64,000 nt of DNA from Ipomoea triloba (Eukaryota > Streptophyta > Magnoliopsida > Solanales > Convolvulaceae), in assembly GCF_003576645.1 (NCBI RefSeq), contig NC_044918.1, positions 20,274,329 through 20,338,328 of the forward strand, given 5' to 3'. This document shows, in pieces, positions 48,375 to 60,617 of this stretch. Position 1 is the stretch's first letter; every line of letters begins with the position of its first letter. A program made the position numbers and the translations under genes. The notes under the pieces are model-generated. The model saw only the letters and a program-made list of their open reading frames with translations. It was not told the DNA's origin and made no database searches.

Positions 48375-50271
48375 CTATACATCAAAGAAAGGGTTATACT
48401 TAAACCCCTTATCAATGCTGGTTGTAGTACTAGTTTGCATGCCATATTTTCCTTGCTTAGAATGAGCAAACAGATTTGGGTGACAATTTTCATCATCTTC
48501 TTCTTCATCATCAAAGGTTTCCCATTTCTTGGCCCCCCGCGAATTCCCCATCTCTGCAACATGCTGCTTGAATTCCTTCCTCACCACATCCAACACTACA
48601 TCTCCATACCTATCACACCATTGCCTGGTAAAGAATGTGTTAGTGAACAGCAAAAATAGTGATTTTTCAGTGTGAAAGATAGATACTTACTTGGGGAAGA
48701 ACTTTTTCAGGTCAGCCTTGTCTACTGGGAGCCTAGTTGAAATTGCTTCTATTTGATCATCCCTGATATCAATCAATATCTTTGCATTACACAGAATTCT
48801 CAACTCTATACATGAAAACAAGAGAGAAGATTATGAAAATTCTTACGTGAACTGAACGCTAGAGTTCTTTTCATCGAGTTTTGTCTGGATTTGCAGTAAT
48901 TCTTTCTTTATATTCTCCCCCAGAACCTGCAGATTATTGCATATCAGAGCATTAGAAGCTGCAAAGGAAACCCTGTTTGTTTTCAAGAAGATTAATTAAG
49001 CAGACCTTATCGACGAAGAAATCTGACGGGGCTCCATTGGGAAGCAGCTTCTTCTTGATCTGCTTCGTGTCCGGTCCCTCCCCAATCGGTTCTGTGACAA
49101 GAAGCTGGTCTGGGTATGTTTCTTTTCCATCTGATTTCTCAGCCAGTGACAGTGGAGCTGTTTCATCATCAGAATCACTCTTCTTCCACTTCTTGAAACC
49201 ATCAAATCCCCATTGTTTCTTCCCTGATTTCTCCTTCTCCTCACTGGGCTCTGTTTGAAACAGAGATCTAAATGGTTTCCTCTTTGGCTTCTCCCCCCCA
49301 CTCTGCTTCTCAACCTTCACACTGGGCTCAGGACCCGAGCTCTCTGCCATAAGAATCGACTTCGATTCGCTCCAAAACGGGTTCTCTGTAGATTGAGAAG
49401 GGTTGAATGGCTTCAGATTTTCTTCCTTCATCTTTTCACTTCTAGCAAAGCCTAATGCTGATGCAGCTCCTTTGATTTGTTTCATAGCTGCGTTTTGTTT
49501 CGATTTGGGTTTCGAATTCATGCTCTCCTCTTTATCATCCTTCAAGTCTATGACAGACCACTCTTCATCTGAGATCTCTTTCTTTGACCCAACAATCACA
49601 TTTCTTGCCTCAATCTCACCCCCCTGAACTGCTAGCCTTTGCAACAAAGGCCTCTTCGATGAATGATACTCCTCCTCCGATATGCATTTTGCATATAACA
49701 AATCCTACACACACAAAAAGAACACAACTTTCAAATGAATTCAAGAGATTCAACACATACCCAGATTTTGGTTGACAAGGGAAACTCGCAGCCACTATCT
49801 GAAGTGTGCACCGGGTAAACTATGACCCTAGCCGACATAGGGATCACAAACCAGTCTAAGCTGCTCATAGCTGACTGGCTCAAACCAAGAAGGCAGTTTA
49901 CCCAGATTTGAAAGAATGGAGAATTGAGCAATCTTGACCTGCAGGAAGATTAGCTTATCCCTTAAAATAGACGGGTGTTCGTGATCAACCGGGGCTGCGA
50001 TTAGGGTCTCGAGGAGGTGGGATCTGAAAGCAGAGACCTCTGATTCACCCAAAATTCCCTCCTTGCAGAGCCCCATCAAGTTGAGGATTTGGTGGAAAGA
50101 GTCCTGCTGCCATTTGAGATTATCGGTCTGCTGCTTCGAGAGGCGCTGCTCTGCAGCCGCGATCGCGGGCACCCGCCTCTTCTTGAAGGAAAACGGCAAC
50201 ATGTTCTTGCAGAGAGAGGTGATGGAGTCATGGAGCGTGCTGTAGTATGTGGGTGTGTATGAGTACACCAT
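48375..50271 (-). CDS. Conserved plant-specific protein, function unknown
   Basis: Five exons: 50271-49939, 49704-49006, 48926-48847, 48762-48691, 48624-48375 (1,434 nt, 477 aa), all GT-AG with consistent phases. The N-terminal part (MVYSYTPTYYSTLHDSITSL..., residues 1-150, with FSFKKRR, NLKWQQDSFHQILNLMGL and LLYAKCISEEEYHSSKRPLL) is a highly conserved plant block. The middle (about 150-330) is charged, K/E/S-rich and probably disordered, with GFDGFKKWKK. The C-terminus (PVDKADLKKFFPK, VVRKEFKQHVAEM) looks helical. No signal peptide or membrane segment. It resembles Arabidopsis At1g12330-type proteins, for which I know no established function. Convergent with the RING-H2 gene, stops about 620 bp apart. 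Confidence 0.9.
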
Positions 50272-50479
50272 TCTTGAAAAAAAAAAAGCTTTTTCTTCAA
50301 CTTTTCTTTTCCAGCGAATTTCAAGCTACAAATTTTGCAGGAGAGATGAGATCTGTTTTCTAAATTTGTGGGATTTTTTGGTTTGATTTTCTGGGGTTTA
50401 TGTAATTGAAGAATGGAGAGGAGAGAAGTCTTTTATTGTTTGTCTGAAAGAGAAAGCTTGTTGAATATTGAAGAGTGGG

Positions 50480-52439
50480 GCGTAGCTGAGTGTAAACGGT
50501 CGGTTGGGAACTAGCCGTTGGATTTTAAACGTTACAATTGAAGGAACTACGTCGTTTCTATTTACTCCAATTTTGTATTGTCACTTTTGGCCCAATATAT
50601 TTTCGTAGGTTGGTCCAATCACATTTTTGGACCGCTAACATGTCTCAAAATCTTTTTTCTTTTGCAAATTTGGGCCATAAGCCAAAAATATTATTTTTTC
50701 TCCTTTCATAATTAAATTTTACATTCACTCATTAACCATTTTGACACGTAAATATACGAAATTAGTCTCCTTACATAGGAGATTTCAAATTCTTTGATAG
50801 CATATTAAAATTGTTAGCAAACTCAATTAAATTCATGCCTCAAGCCAAGACATTGTGGTAGTGGCCTTCGGTTGCACTCCCATATAGAATAAGGTGGGTT
50901 AAAGTCTCAGTGAAAGCAATATTGGCTCTTTATGCTTTAGTAGGTACTGAGTCAGTAGTACTAAAAATAATTCATGTCTCAAAATGACTGGTTATTAGTT
51001 TATTTTTCAACAATGAAGGTTACCAATTATACAATTCTCTGGGAAAATAAGCGAACTTTTACTTTTAAAACAACAAGAAAGAGATTATAAAAGTTATAAA
51101 AACTACAATGATTTAATAAATTGTGAAACTTAACATATTTTATTACAGTTCCGCAAAAAAAAAACATATTTTATTACACAAAGTGAATTTATATAAAAAT
51201 TTATTACGAAGCATTTGTTAGGCTATCTTTATCGATGCAATTCTCTCTCATATTGTCATAATATTTAGAATTTAACGTATTTTTTAAAATTTTAATTTTT
51301 TAGTTTTAAATATTACCTTCACATCATCAGCTATGGGTAATATAACATTACAATACATACATTACTAGGTAATCTTATAAAATGAGAATTTAAACAACCC
51401 CTTCTTGTAAAAAATAAAGATGGATCTTAGTCACGATTCACGAATTAATAATAAAAAAAATACATATATTAATTTTATTATTATTACAAACTAAAAAAAA
51501 AACAGTATTTATAAAACTAACATAATTATCATTTTTTCTATTATTTTTCAATAACTTTTGATCGATCTATCAAAATATATGGATGAATGATTAGACGCCT
51601 CACCATTTAGATGGCCATGATTATAAATAGATAGTGTCTTAAATTAATTGCAAAGATAGAAAAAAAAAGTATGGTCCATATAGTGGGAGAGACGTGTGAT
51701 TCTGCGAATACTCAAAAGGAGATCATGGGAAATCGTATAGTAGTGCTGGCACTGTAATCAACTCTATCATATTAATAACAAATAATATACAAAAGACAAC
51801 CAAGTTTCCAATCTGTACACCATTCTCCATTCATCACCATTGTGCTCCCTATAGTTTTATCCAACCACGAACATCACATCAAATTTGTATTTTTTTAAAA
51901 CTTTTCCTTAATAAGTGTTTTCTAAAATTCAATTTCTTGTTTATATTTCACTGTAAAATTACTTTGTAATTTGCAAAAATGTTACCACCCCTTCAATTTT
52001 TTTATGGTATATATTAGATGTCATACCTTTTTAGCATGTAGAATATTCTAAAATATTTATATCTTAGCATTATTTAACAAAAATAGACTTTGTTACCAAT
52101 GGCGTTGTTAGGGTTATTATGATCTATTGTGACCCAAATATTATATTGTATGCTCACAAAAACTATGAAGTTCACAGAGACGTACGGAGACTATAGAGAT
52201 CATTCAATCTCTTCACTAGGAAGGCATGAACAACAAGCACAACAAGCCCATACCTAGAAAAGAAGGCTTATGACCAAGAGAAAATGTCAACTAATATGTC
52301 ATATCCAACAATGATAAATATAAATGGCATATAGTATCTCCCCTCAATACACCTATTTGTATGGGAGATGACATTGAGCAATGAGACTTTATAGCCTATG
52401 ATGATTGACCCCAAAATCAACTTATTGTAAATAGCATGG
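50480..52439. other. Intergenic, nothing coding
   Basis: AT-rich. At 50845-50960 the sequence GTGGTAGTGGCCTTCGG...CTCTTTATGCTTTAGTAGG resembles 56510-56580 (GTGGTCTAGTGGCACCCGG...TTTTTGTGCTTTAGTAGG), perhaps two members of a SINE-like repeat. No boundaries fixed. Confidence 0.4.
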
Positions 52440-52502
52440 TTGTAGTAGGCAGCGCTAGGTGCTAGTCTGGCAGTAGACTAGCACCTAGGCGGTGCGGTGC
52501 AC

Positions 52503-52535
<33 letters not shown>

Positions 52536-52672
52536 ATAAGGCCGGCTCAATCAAGTTAATTCGGCTAACTCGATCAATTTGGTCGAGTTAGGCGCCTAGG
52601 CGGTCGATCGCCTAGGAGCTAATTCGCCTTGGCCTAGGAGAGCTGTCTAGGCCGATTTTTACAACAGTAGTA
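52437..52672. repeat. CCTAGGCGG-rich dispersed repeat, copy 1
   Basis: Ends in GGCCGATTTTTACAACAG. The reverse complement (CTGTTGTAAAAATCGGCC..., then CTAGGCGATCGACCGCCTAGGCG and ACTCGACCAA) matches the layout of 63474-63670. Contains (AAT)n at 52503-52535. Non-coding transposon fragment, probably hAT- or Harbinger-like. Confidence 0.65.
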
Positions 52673-55075
52673 AATAGTGAGAATGGTAATATAAGCACCC
52701 AACATCTGTAAGAGAAATGGAAGCTTCGGGGGCAATAAAACCCACTCCTTGCTCTCTTTTCTCTCTCCTTTTCTTCTCCAGGACTCATCTCTCGCTCAAA
52801 AGATGGGGAAGCTCCATTAATGGCTTCTGACTAGCCCTCTTGTATGTACATATAACACCTTAGCAATGAATAGTAGAACCTTTTTTGGTGTCCAAACAAA
52901 TTCGTGATTTTTTCCTATTGAATTTTCGTATAAGAAGTCTTTTGTGTTCCTCTCCTTCATTTGAGTGAATAATTATATCTAGTATTCCTTCTATTTGTAG
53001 GAGTATGTAATTATTTGAACAAACTCCATATATACCTCATCTTGGTACCCTTAGATTGATAACTCGATGAACTTGCGTTAAAATATTAAAACTCAAAATA
53101 AATACTTTTAAAATAAATTAATAGCACTGTAACATTTCAAATCATAAATATCATCTATATCTATTTCTATAAGTCTAAAGGTTAAAATCAATTTGTTAGT
53201 CGAATTTAAAATTAAATTTTATTAGATAAGGTTCATTTGATATAAAGTTAATAGATTAGGCAAAAATAGTAAATTTAATCATATACTCGTAAAATACTTT
53301 GACACGCAAACCAAATCTGATCCATTTGTTAGATCCAATAATGTGAAGTAAACCACTTTTCACCAAAGAAAAAGTTTTCACAATCTCCATTACTATTAGT
53401 GGAAAAAAAAAATAATAGTTGCAAATACAATAAAACGAAATAATGAGCTGGGTCGCAGGGCTAAGTGTGATTGTTTTCCATCCACATGCTAAAGAAAATA
53501 TAAAAGTTATAAATTCACTAATTTCCCGTACCCCACTGTCCAAATCATAGGTGTTTGAAACCCAAATGACACTCAACTTTAATATAATCCATTTTTTTTC
53601 AAGTGATGGAACTAAATAATAAATCAAATGGATACAAGAAGGGTATTTCAGAATTGAATAATTCGGTAAAATTCCCCATTTGCTCCTATATGCATTATTG
53701 GGAGTTGAGTCTCGTAACATGAGATGGTAAATCTTTTTACTTTTTCTTTCTTTCTCAATTTTTTTTTGAATTAATTGGTTTAATTAATCGATTAGAGAGA
53801 TTTAATATTTTAATTAATATTATGCACGCAGGATTCTGTAACGATTCTCAGAAAGAATAATTGTACTGCACATGCATTATTAATTGTATGCTACTGAAAT
53901 ATATTATATTCTGCCAGTTTGGTAAAATTTATGTTGTTGGTTTGTTGAAGGTATAAGTTTTATAATTAAATTAAACTTCAATTCCAACATGTGGAACAAA
54001 TATTATGGACTTTATGATAAATTTTAATCATATTATGGATTATATTAATAATTTATAGTCATCAAACATAAATACTTCTGAATTTTAATTTATAATCACA
54101 AGCTCTTCAAAACTAAAAGCATACTCATTAATTACGATTTTTTTGAAGGTTTTTAACATGACTGAAAAAGAGGGAAAAAAGAAAGAAAATAATCTCAAAT
54201 GGCACATGCACGACTAGGCATGCCTGGTGCGCATTTCACGCACCGAAAGGGAACATGCACTCCTCTTGGGGTTGCTCTAAGAAGTTGAAAGTCCCGTGAT
54301 CTCATTGTGGAGCAATTCAATAATGGCTTGTGAGGTTTAACTCATCTTGATATTTCTAATTACGTTGTAATATAAATCTTAATAGTAAATACAAGGTATA
54401 TCATGTTGGTGTATAGTATTTTGATTCCACACAAATCATCAATAGTAAACACTGGATACAAATAAAAAAATAAAAATGAAAAAGAAAAGGGGAAATTAAA
54501 ATTAGAGTTTGAGAGTGAAGATGATCGAAGAGAAGAATTTGTAAGTGGAAGAGAGAGGAGGCAGGAAGGAATGATTGCAGTGTTTGGTGGAGGCATCTGA
54601 TACAGACAGTGATCTTTACAGCAATTCAAATCAATGGTTTTCGTGGCTACATTACTCTTCACACGAATTATACATCAATTATTGAATGCAAATATATAAT
54701 TTAATTATGTGTGGTAGTTTCGTAAGGGATTTTATTTATGAAATATTTTCAAATACCTAATCATGATCGACATACAATGATAAATTTAAGATGTGTGATA
54801 CTTTTATTATTATTATTATTATTTTTAAATCAATTTTACGCTACTTGCTTTTATTTTACATTAGAAATTATATATAAAAGAAGTGTGAATACAGAAAAAT
54901 TTAGAGTTTTTATATATTAAATTTCAAATTGGTTATAATGAGTGTCAATGCAGTGTGGGTACAAGATTTTTGTGTAATTTTTTGGATTTTCATTTGGATG
55001 CCTTAACATTCTATTGAAACATTCGGAACTCAAGTAGTTTGATCTTCAAAAAAGAAGAGCCCACTGAAGAGCATC
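52673..55075. other. Intergenic, no gene recognised
   Basis: AT-rich. A 154-codon ORF at 53256-53720 (-) is hydrophobic and without domains, and I do not consider it a gene. A (TTA)n run lies at 54803-54820. Confidence 0.45.
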
Positions 55076-55079
55076 TGGA

Positions 55080-55270
55080 ACTAGGGGTGGACGTTTCGAG
55101 CTTCAGTTCGATTTTTTCCAGTTTTGGTTTCGATTTCAATTTTTCATTTTTTTAAAATTAAACCATTTGGTTTAACATTAGTGTTCGGTTCGGTTTGTTA
55201 ACATTAGCGTTCGGTTTGGTTTGAAACGATTTAGTTTCCGATTGGATTTAATTCGGTTCGATTTAAGATC
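55080..55270 (+). repeat. CGGTTCGGTTTGG-rich repeat end
   Basis: TAGGGGTGGACG followed by repeated TTCGGTT(C/T)GGTTT motifs (55085-55262). This start and motif array are common at the end of plant hAT-like and other non-autonomous elements. The other end was not located. Confidence 0.45.
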
Positions 55271-56181
55271 TCCAAATTTCAACAATTCCTAAACTTTCGA
55301 GCATACTACGTATCAAGCAATACATATTCACATAATCCATATCCAAAATCTAAACATTATATATAAAAACAAAAATAGAAATTCAAAGTTCAAACATACT
55401 ACTAAGTATTAATTGTGAGGTAATTGCAGCAAATAACAAAAATGCAAAGTAGAAAACAAACTATAAAGAAATCAAATAAAATATTAATTGTGAGGTAAAG
55501 AACAATTGCAGCAAATAACAAAAGCGCAAAATAGAAAATAAAGAGGGATACCAGTGACAATAGGAACTGAACGACAGAACATACATTAAGGGACTTAGAT
55601 TTACTTACCACCACCATCATCATCATCACCATCATCATCAAACGGTATTCGGTCAAATAATTAATTCAAATAGATGGTTCAAATAGTTTAAATTTTTTAT
55701 TTTTCTTTGAGATTTATAAATTTATCTTTAATTATTAACTTACTCATTGATTTCAATAAGAAAGGTCTTAGGTTCGAACCCTATCCCAATCAAATTTGGC
55801 ATAATTAAGTTACTCACTCTATTTTACTATTATTAAATTAAATAAATTAGTAGTTACAAAAAAAAATGTTGCATATGTATTTCTTTAATTTAGAATTATG
55901 TGTATACAATGTCTTTATTTGAAAAAATTATTCATTATCAATAATTAAATTAAATAAGAGAAATAATTTCATTAGTTTTGTTGTCTTTATTTTCTCCAAT
56001 GCAGAGATTCTTTACATTCAAATTCATCAATTGATATTCATTACATTGTCCATTATGTTCTTTTTACCCTATCTTATAATTAAATATTAAAGTTATAATA
56101 TAAAATAATATTATATATTTATTTACTAAGTATTTTATATTATTAATACAATGAAAAAAATAAAATTTCGTGTATACTAAA

Positions 56182-56226
<45 letters not shown>

Positions 56227-56703
56227 TAAATATTAGTATTTATGAATATAATTAATCAATTATAAGAATAGTAAATAGTAAAAAAAAAATCTTTTCTGAT
56301 AAGTATTCAACATATTCTTAATAATATTTAGTAAATATGTTCTTATTGTATTTAACATAACTTTTATTTTCTTTAATATTTTTTATAACTTTTAAATTTA
56401 AATTTTTATATCTAATACTCCGTAATTTGTTTTGATGTAGTTTACAAATATTTAAATTTTATATAGTAAAACTACTTGACTAAACTAAATACTGTAAAAT
56501 GGCAAAGATCTTGTGGTCTAGTGGCACCCGGTGTCCTGGTTTACACTCCCATTGTTGACTTTTTGTGCTTTAGTAGGTTGATTATTTAATCAATAAAATG
56601 TTTAATTAATTGACTACAAAATTTGAGCGAAAAAATAAAATAGGAGGATTTTACTTTTATATATACTATACACTATAGATTAAAATGCAATCCATATTGT
56701 ACT
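55271..56703. other. Intergenic, AT-rich with microsatellites
   Basis: Includes two near-copies of TATTAATTGTGAGGTAA...TTGCAGCAAATAACAAAA at 55407 and 55482, a (CAT)n run at 55609-55638 and a (TTA)n run at 56183-56222. No gene. Confidence 0.45.
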
Positions 56704-56712
56704 TATTGTTTA
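56704..56712. repeat. MULE target-site duplication, left
   Basis: TATTGTTTA, identical to 61632-61640. Nine bases is the usual MULE target size. Confidence 0.97.
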
Positions 56713-56911
56713 GAGTTAATTCCAGCAATGGTCCCCCGAGTATAGTGATTTTCCACATTTGGTCCTCGACTTTCTTTTTGGACAATTTAACCACCTGACA
56801 ATTGTTTTTTTTCCAATGTTGGTCCTTCCGTCTTGTGGGTGTTAAGTTGACGTTAACTTGAGGGGCAAATGCGTCCATTCAGGCTTAGAGTGTATTTTCC
56901 CTCTTTAGTCT
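56713..56911. repeat. MULE terminal inverted repeat, left
   Basis: Starts GAGTTAATTCCAGCAATGGT and ends ...CCCTCTTTAGTCT. Pairs with 61433-61631 with a single mismatch (GATTTTCCAC against GATTTCCCAC). Contains a spurious minus-strand ORF also seen in the right repeat. Confidence 0.96.
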
Positions 56912-57031
56912 CACGCGAAGTCAAGCCAAATCCCTAATATCAACACTGGCGTTCCTTCTGATAGACAAAATCCCCCAATTTCCGAATAAAAAACCCTAAT
57001 CGAAGAACTGATATTTAGGAGTATTTAGCGT

Positions 57032-60000
57032 ATGGTCGAAGAACGAAGAACATCGATGGATTCGACAGGAAAGGAAGCAAACTTTGGTCGCGATACTCGC
57101 CCACCAGGTCAGTTGTTTACGCAAAACTTTGGATGCAACTGATTTGGGTTTTATATGTTATGTGTGGGTTTTATATGCTATAAGAGAAGGAAATGGTAGA
57201 AGTGAGGACCAGATGTATGCTATAAGAGAAGGAAATGGTAGAAGTGAGGACCAGATGTTTGTGTTCTTTATTATATGATGTGTATGTGTGTTGTATATTG
57301 TGTATAAGTATAGGTACATGTGTGTATGTGTGTTGTATATTGTGTATAAGTATAGGTACATGTGGGGACCAGTTTTTGTTTGAAAATGGTGTGTGGACCA
57401 ATGTTTGTCTGGTTATGCACATGGGAGGGACCATTGTTGCTGTTTTTTTTTCTTTTAAATCATTTAATGTAAAGCAGTGTAAAGTGTGCCATTATATGTT
57501 GTCTGTACTATAAAGTAGTTCTTGGTAGTATATAAAGTAGTCTAAAGTGCTTTGGATATTGTCATTCTTTACTTTCAGGAATTTTTACTCTTAAATTGAG
57601 ACATGGAGGTAGGATTAGTCAATCTTTACCTGCAAAATATTTAGGTGGCAGTGTTAGTGATTTTAATGATATGGAAGAGGATGAGTGGGGGTTAATTTGT
57701 TTAAGGGAGAAGGTAGGGGAACTAGGGTATGCCATGGATGAAAGTTTGAGGTACTTTATACTGACTGAAGTAGGCTTGAAAGAATTGGTGACAGACTTTG
57801 AAGTTTGGAACTTAATTAGCCAAGCTTGTAGTCCCACGGTATTAGAAATATGGATTGTTAAAGGAGGGGTTGGTGATGATGCAGATGAGTATTCTGGCAG
57901 TGAAGAGAGGTCTGATGGCAGTGGCTCTGAGTGGTATGGCAGTGGGGAAGAATCTGATGACAGTGATGAGGAATACAACTCAGAGGACTTAGTGAATATA
58001 GATGTGCATGATGATGATTTGTTTGTTAAAAATATAGATGTTACTGCAAAGTTTAGTGGCTTAAGTAATGTACAAGTTCAATCCCAACAAGATAATGTAC
58101 AAGTGCAACCCCAACCATGTGATGAAGTTAACTATTCTGATGAAGGGAACTTGGTGGGCAGTGATGGTGAGGTAGGAGGGTTGAAATGGCAAAAGTTTCT
58201 GAAAGACCGAGAAGGCACTTGCCCTAAATTTGCCTTGGGATTGACCTTTAAAGATAAAGGGGAATTTAGAGAAGCTATAACAAATTATGCTATCAAAGAG
58301 GGTAAGGAAATGAAATATGTAAAGAATGACAAAGTTAGATGTGTGGTAAAGTGCAAGCATGAGAGTTGCCCATGGCAAGTTACCCTTAGGTTTAATAAAG
58401 ATGATAAATCTTGGAGGATAAGTGTGTTGAAGGACAAACATGATGGCTGTGTAAGGACTCAAAACAATTCAATGGTCAATTCCACCATTGTTGCAAAAAG
58501 GTGGAAACAACAAATTAAAGGAAACATGGAATGGAAAACTAATGCTTTTTTAGAGAAAGTCCTAACCGATGACCATTATATCTTGAGTAAGAAGCAAGCA
58601 TGGAGGGCATTAGTCAAAGCTAAAGGTGAGATTAAACATGAAGCAGAAGACTACTTCAATAGGATTTGGAGTTATTGCATGGAAATAGAAAGAACTAATC
58701 CAAAGTGTGTTTATAAAGTGAAGTTGAGTGATATGGAAGAGGATGGAAGGAAGAGATTTATGAGGATGTATATCTGCTGGGAAGCTACAAGGGTAGGGTT
58801 TAAGCACTGTAGGAAAATAATTGGTCTTGATGGGTGTCATTTGAAGTGTAAAACTGGAGGGCAACTGTTGACAGCAGTAGGAATAGATGGAAATGACAGT
58901 ATATTCCCCATTGCCTATGCAGTTGTAGAAGGTGAAAACAAGGAATCTTGGAGTTGGTTTCTACAATATCTAAAGACAGATTTAGAGATTGATCCCATAG
59001 CACAGAATGACTTCACAATAATGTCAGATAAACAAAAGGGTCTACTGCAAGCCTTTCAAGCTGTCTTACCGGGAGTTAGGCATAGGTATTGTGTAAGACA
59101 CTTACACAATAACATGAGAGTAGCTGGGTTCACTGCAAATGCTATCAAGGATGCCTTGTGGAAGGCAGCTAGGGCCACTACAGTGAATAACTTCACAGCA
59201 GCATTCCAAGAGTTAAGAAATCTGGATGAAGATGCTTTTGTTTGGCTGGCTGATAAGCATCCATCAGAGTGGTCTAGATCCCACTGCACTGGAGGTACCA
59301 ATTGTGACATTCTGGTCAATAACATCTCAGAATCATTCAATGCAATGATATTGACAACAAGGGAAAGCCCTGTGATTAACTGCTTGGAGATAATTAGGAA
59401 AAAAATTATGCTAAGGCTATTTGAGTCAAGAACTAAAGCTGCTGAATGGACAGGAATAATTTGTCCTAATATTGTGAAAAAAATTGATGATATTGAGAAG
59501 GCTGCAGGTGGACTAATAGGATATCAGTGTGCTCCCATGTTGTTTGAGATAATTGGGACACATTCTGGGCAGTACACAGTTGATTTGGGTAGGAGAAGCT
59601 GCTCTTGTAGGAAATGGGACCTCACTGGCATCCCTTGCCAGCATGCTGTGTGTGCAATATGGATAAAAAATGGCAAAGGACCTATTTGGCATTATGTGGA
59701 TCCTTGTTACTTAATCTCTACATACTTGAAAACATATGATGGATGTATTAAGCCAATGTCAGGGTATGAAGAGTGGCCTGCTACTAGTAGACAACCTCCA
59801 TTGCCACCACTCTACACTACAAGGCCTGGAAGGCCTAGGAAGTTGAGGATAAAGTCAAGAGGTGAGATAAGTAACAATGGAGTGTATTTGTCAAGGAGCC
59901 ATGTTGGTTTACACTGCACTAAATGTAAAGCAAAGGGTCATAACAGCAGAAACTGTCCAAAATACCCAGTCACAAAGCCAGTCAATCAGGTAAACTAGTT

Positions 60001-60213
60001 TCAATTCTAATTAATTTCCATAGATAATTTCATAAAGTGATTGCAGTTACTAACATTATCATTTTGCAGGTCACAAGAAGAAAATCAAGTTCAAAGTCAA
60101 AAAAAGTACCTCAAGTCCAAGCCAAAAGAAGTACCTCAAGTCCAAGTGAACCTCAAATCCAGGTTGCAGTTGAACCCCAACCTAATGATGCAACTGAAGT
60201 CCAGCTTGAATGA
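57032..60213 (+). CDS. MULE transposase (mudrA-like), three exons
   Basis: Exons 57032-57107, 57579-59989 and 60070-60213 (2,631 nt, 876 aa). Both introns are GT-AG and keep the frame, adding PPGIFTLKLRHGG at the start and VTRRKSSSKSKK at the end; without splicing, exon 2 stops at 59998. Domains in order: acidic N-terminal region (about 40-210), MuDR-type zinc-binding domain (VRCVVKCKHESCPWQV...KHDGC), then the MULE DDE core with D443 (GLDGCHLK), D509 (MSDKQKG) and a candidate E610 (NISESFN). A C(X2)H-type RYCVRHLHNN lies between the second D and E. Next come a SWIM zinc finger CXCX9CXH (C700, C702, C712, H714) and a CCHC knuckle CX2CX4HX4C (805-818). No stop or frameshift is seen, so it is probably an active-type transposase acting in the nucleus on its own ends. 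ATG 57032 or 57056 is possible. Confidence 0.93.
57174..57257 (+). repeat. Exact 42-bp tandem duplication no. 1
   Basis: Copies 57174-57215 and 57216-57257, both starting TATGCTATAAGAGAAGG. In intron 1 of the transposase gene. Confidence 0.95.
57280..57363 (+). repeat. Exact 42-bp tandem duplication no. 2
   Basis: Copies 57280-57321 and 57322-57363, both starting GTGTATGTGTGTTGTATATT. In intron 1 of the transposase gene, 22 bp after duplication no. 1. Confidence 0.95.
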
Positions 60214-60617
60214 CAAAGAACCAATCACTTTAGATTAATTGAAGACCTGGAAACTGTTTTTGGATTAAAATTGCTGTTTAGAAACTGTTTTTTGGATAGT
60301 CTAGTGACTTTTATGAACTATTAGGTCACTAGCCTTGTTTGATCATGAACTTATATTATGATGTAGTCTAATGACAATTATGAACTATTAGGTTTTTAAG
60401 GTTATGCTTAAACAATTGCCTTTTGATGTGTAAAGGGATGTCTCTAAATCCTTTTGATGTGTAATGTGATCTATATAGCAGTTTGCATTTTCATTTATAG
60501 TATAGCAGTTTGCATACAATTGTCATATTATAGTATAGCAGTTTGCATTATCCAGAACTAGATTTTCATTGCAAAGTCATTCCTTTTGAAACACAATTGT
60601 CATAAGTACAATGCTAT

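Noticed and set aside
53256..53720. 154-codon minus-strand ORF
   Set aside because: Hydrophobic, low-complexity composition in AT-rich intergenic DNA, no recognisable motif and no supporting splice structure.
56666..56878. Minus-strand ORF shared with 61466-61729 (+)
   Set aside because: It is the open frame of the MULE terminal inverted repeat read outward, not a gene.
57596..59998. Treating exon 2 of the MULE transposase as the complete gene
   Set aside because: It has no ATG at its start, and clean GT-AG introns on both sides add conserved-looking N- and C-terminal segments in frame.
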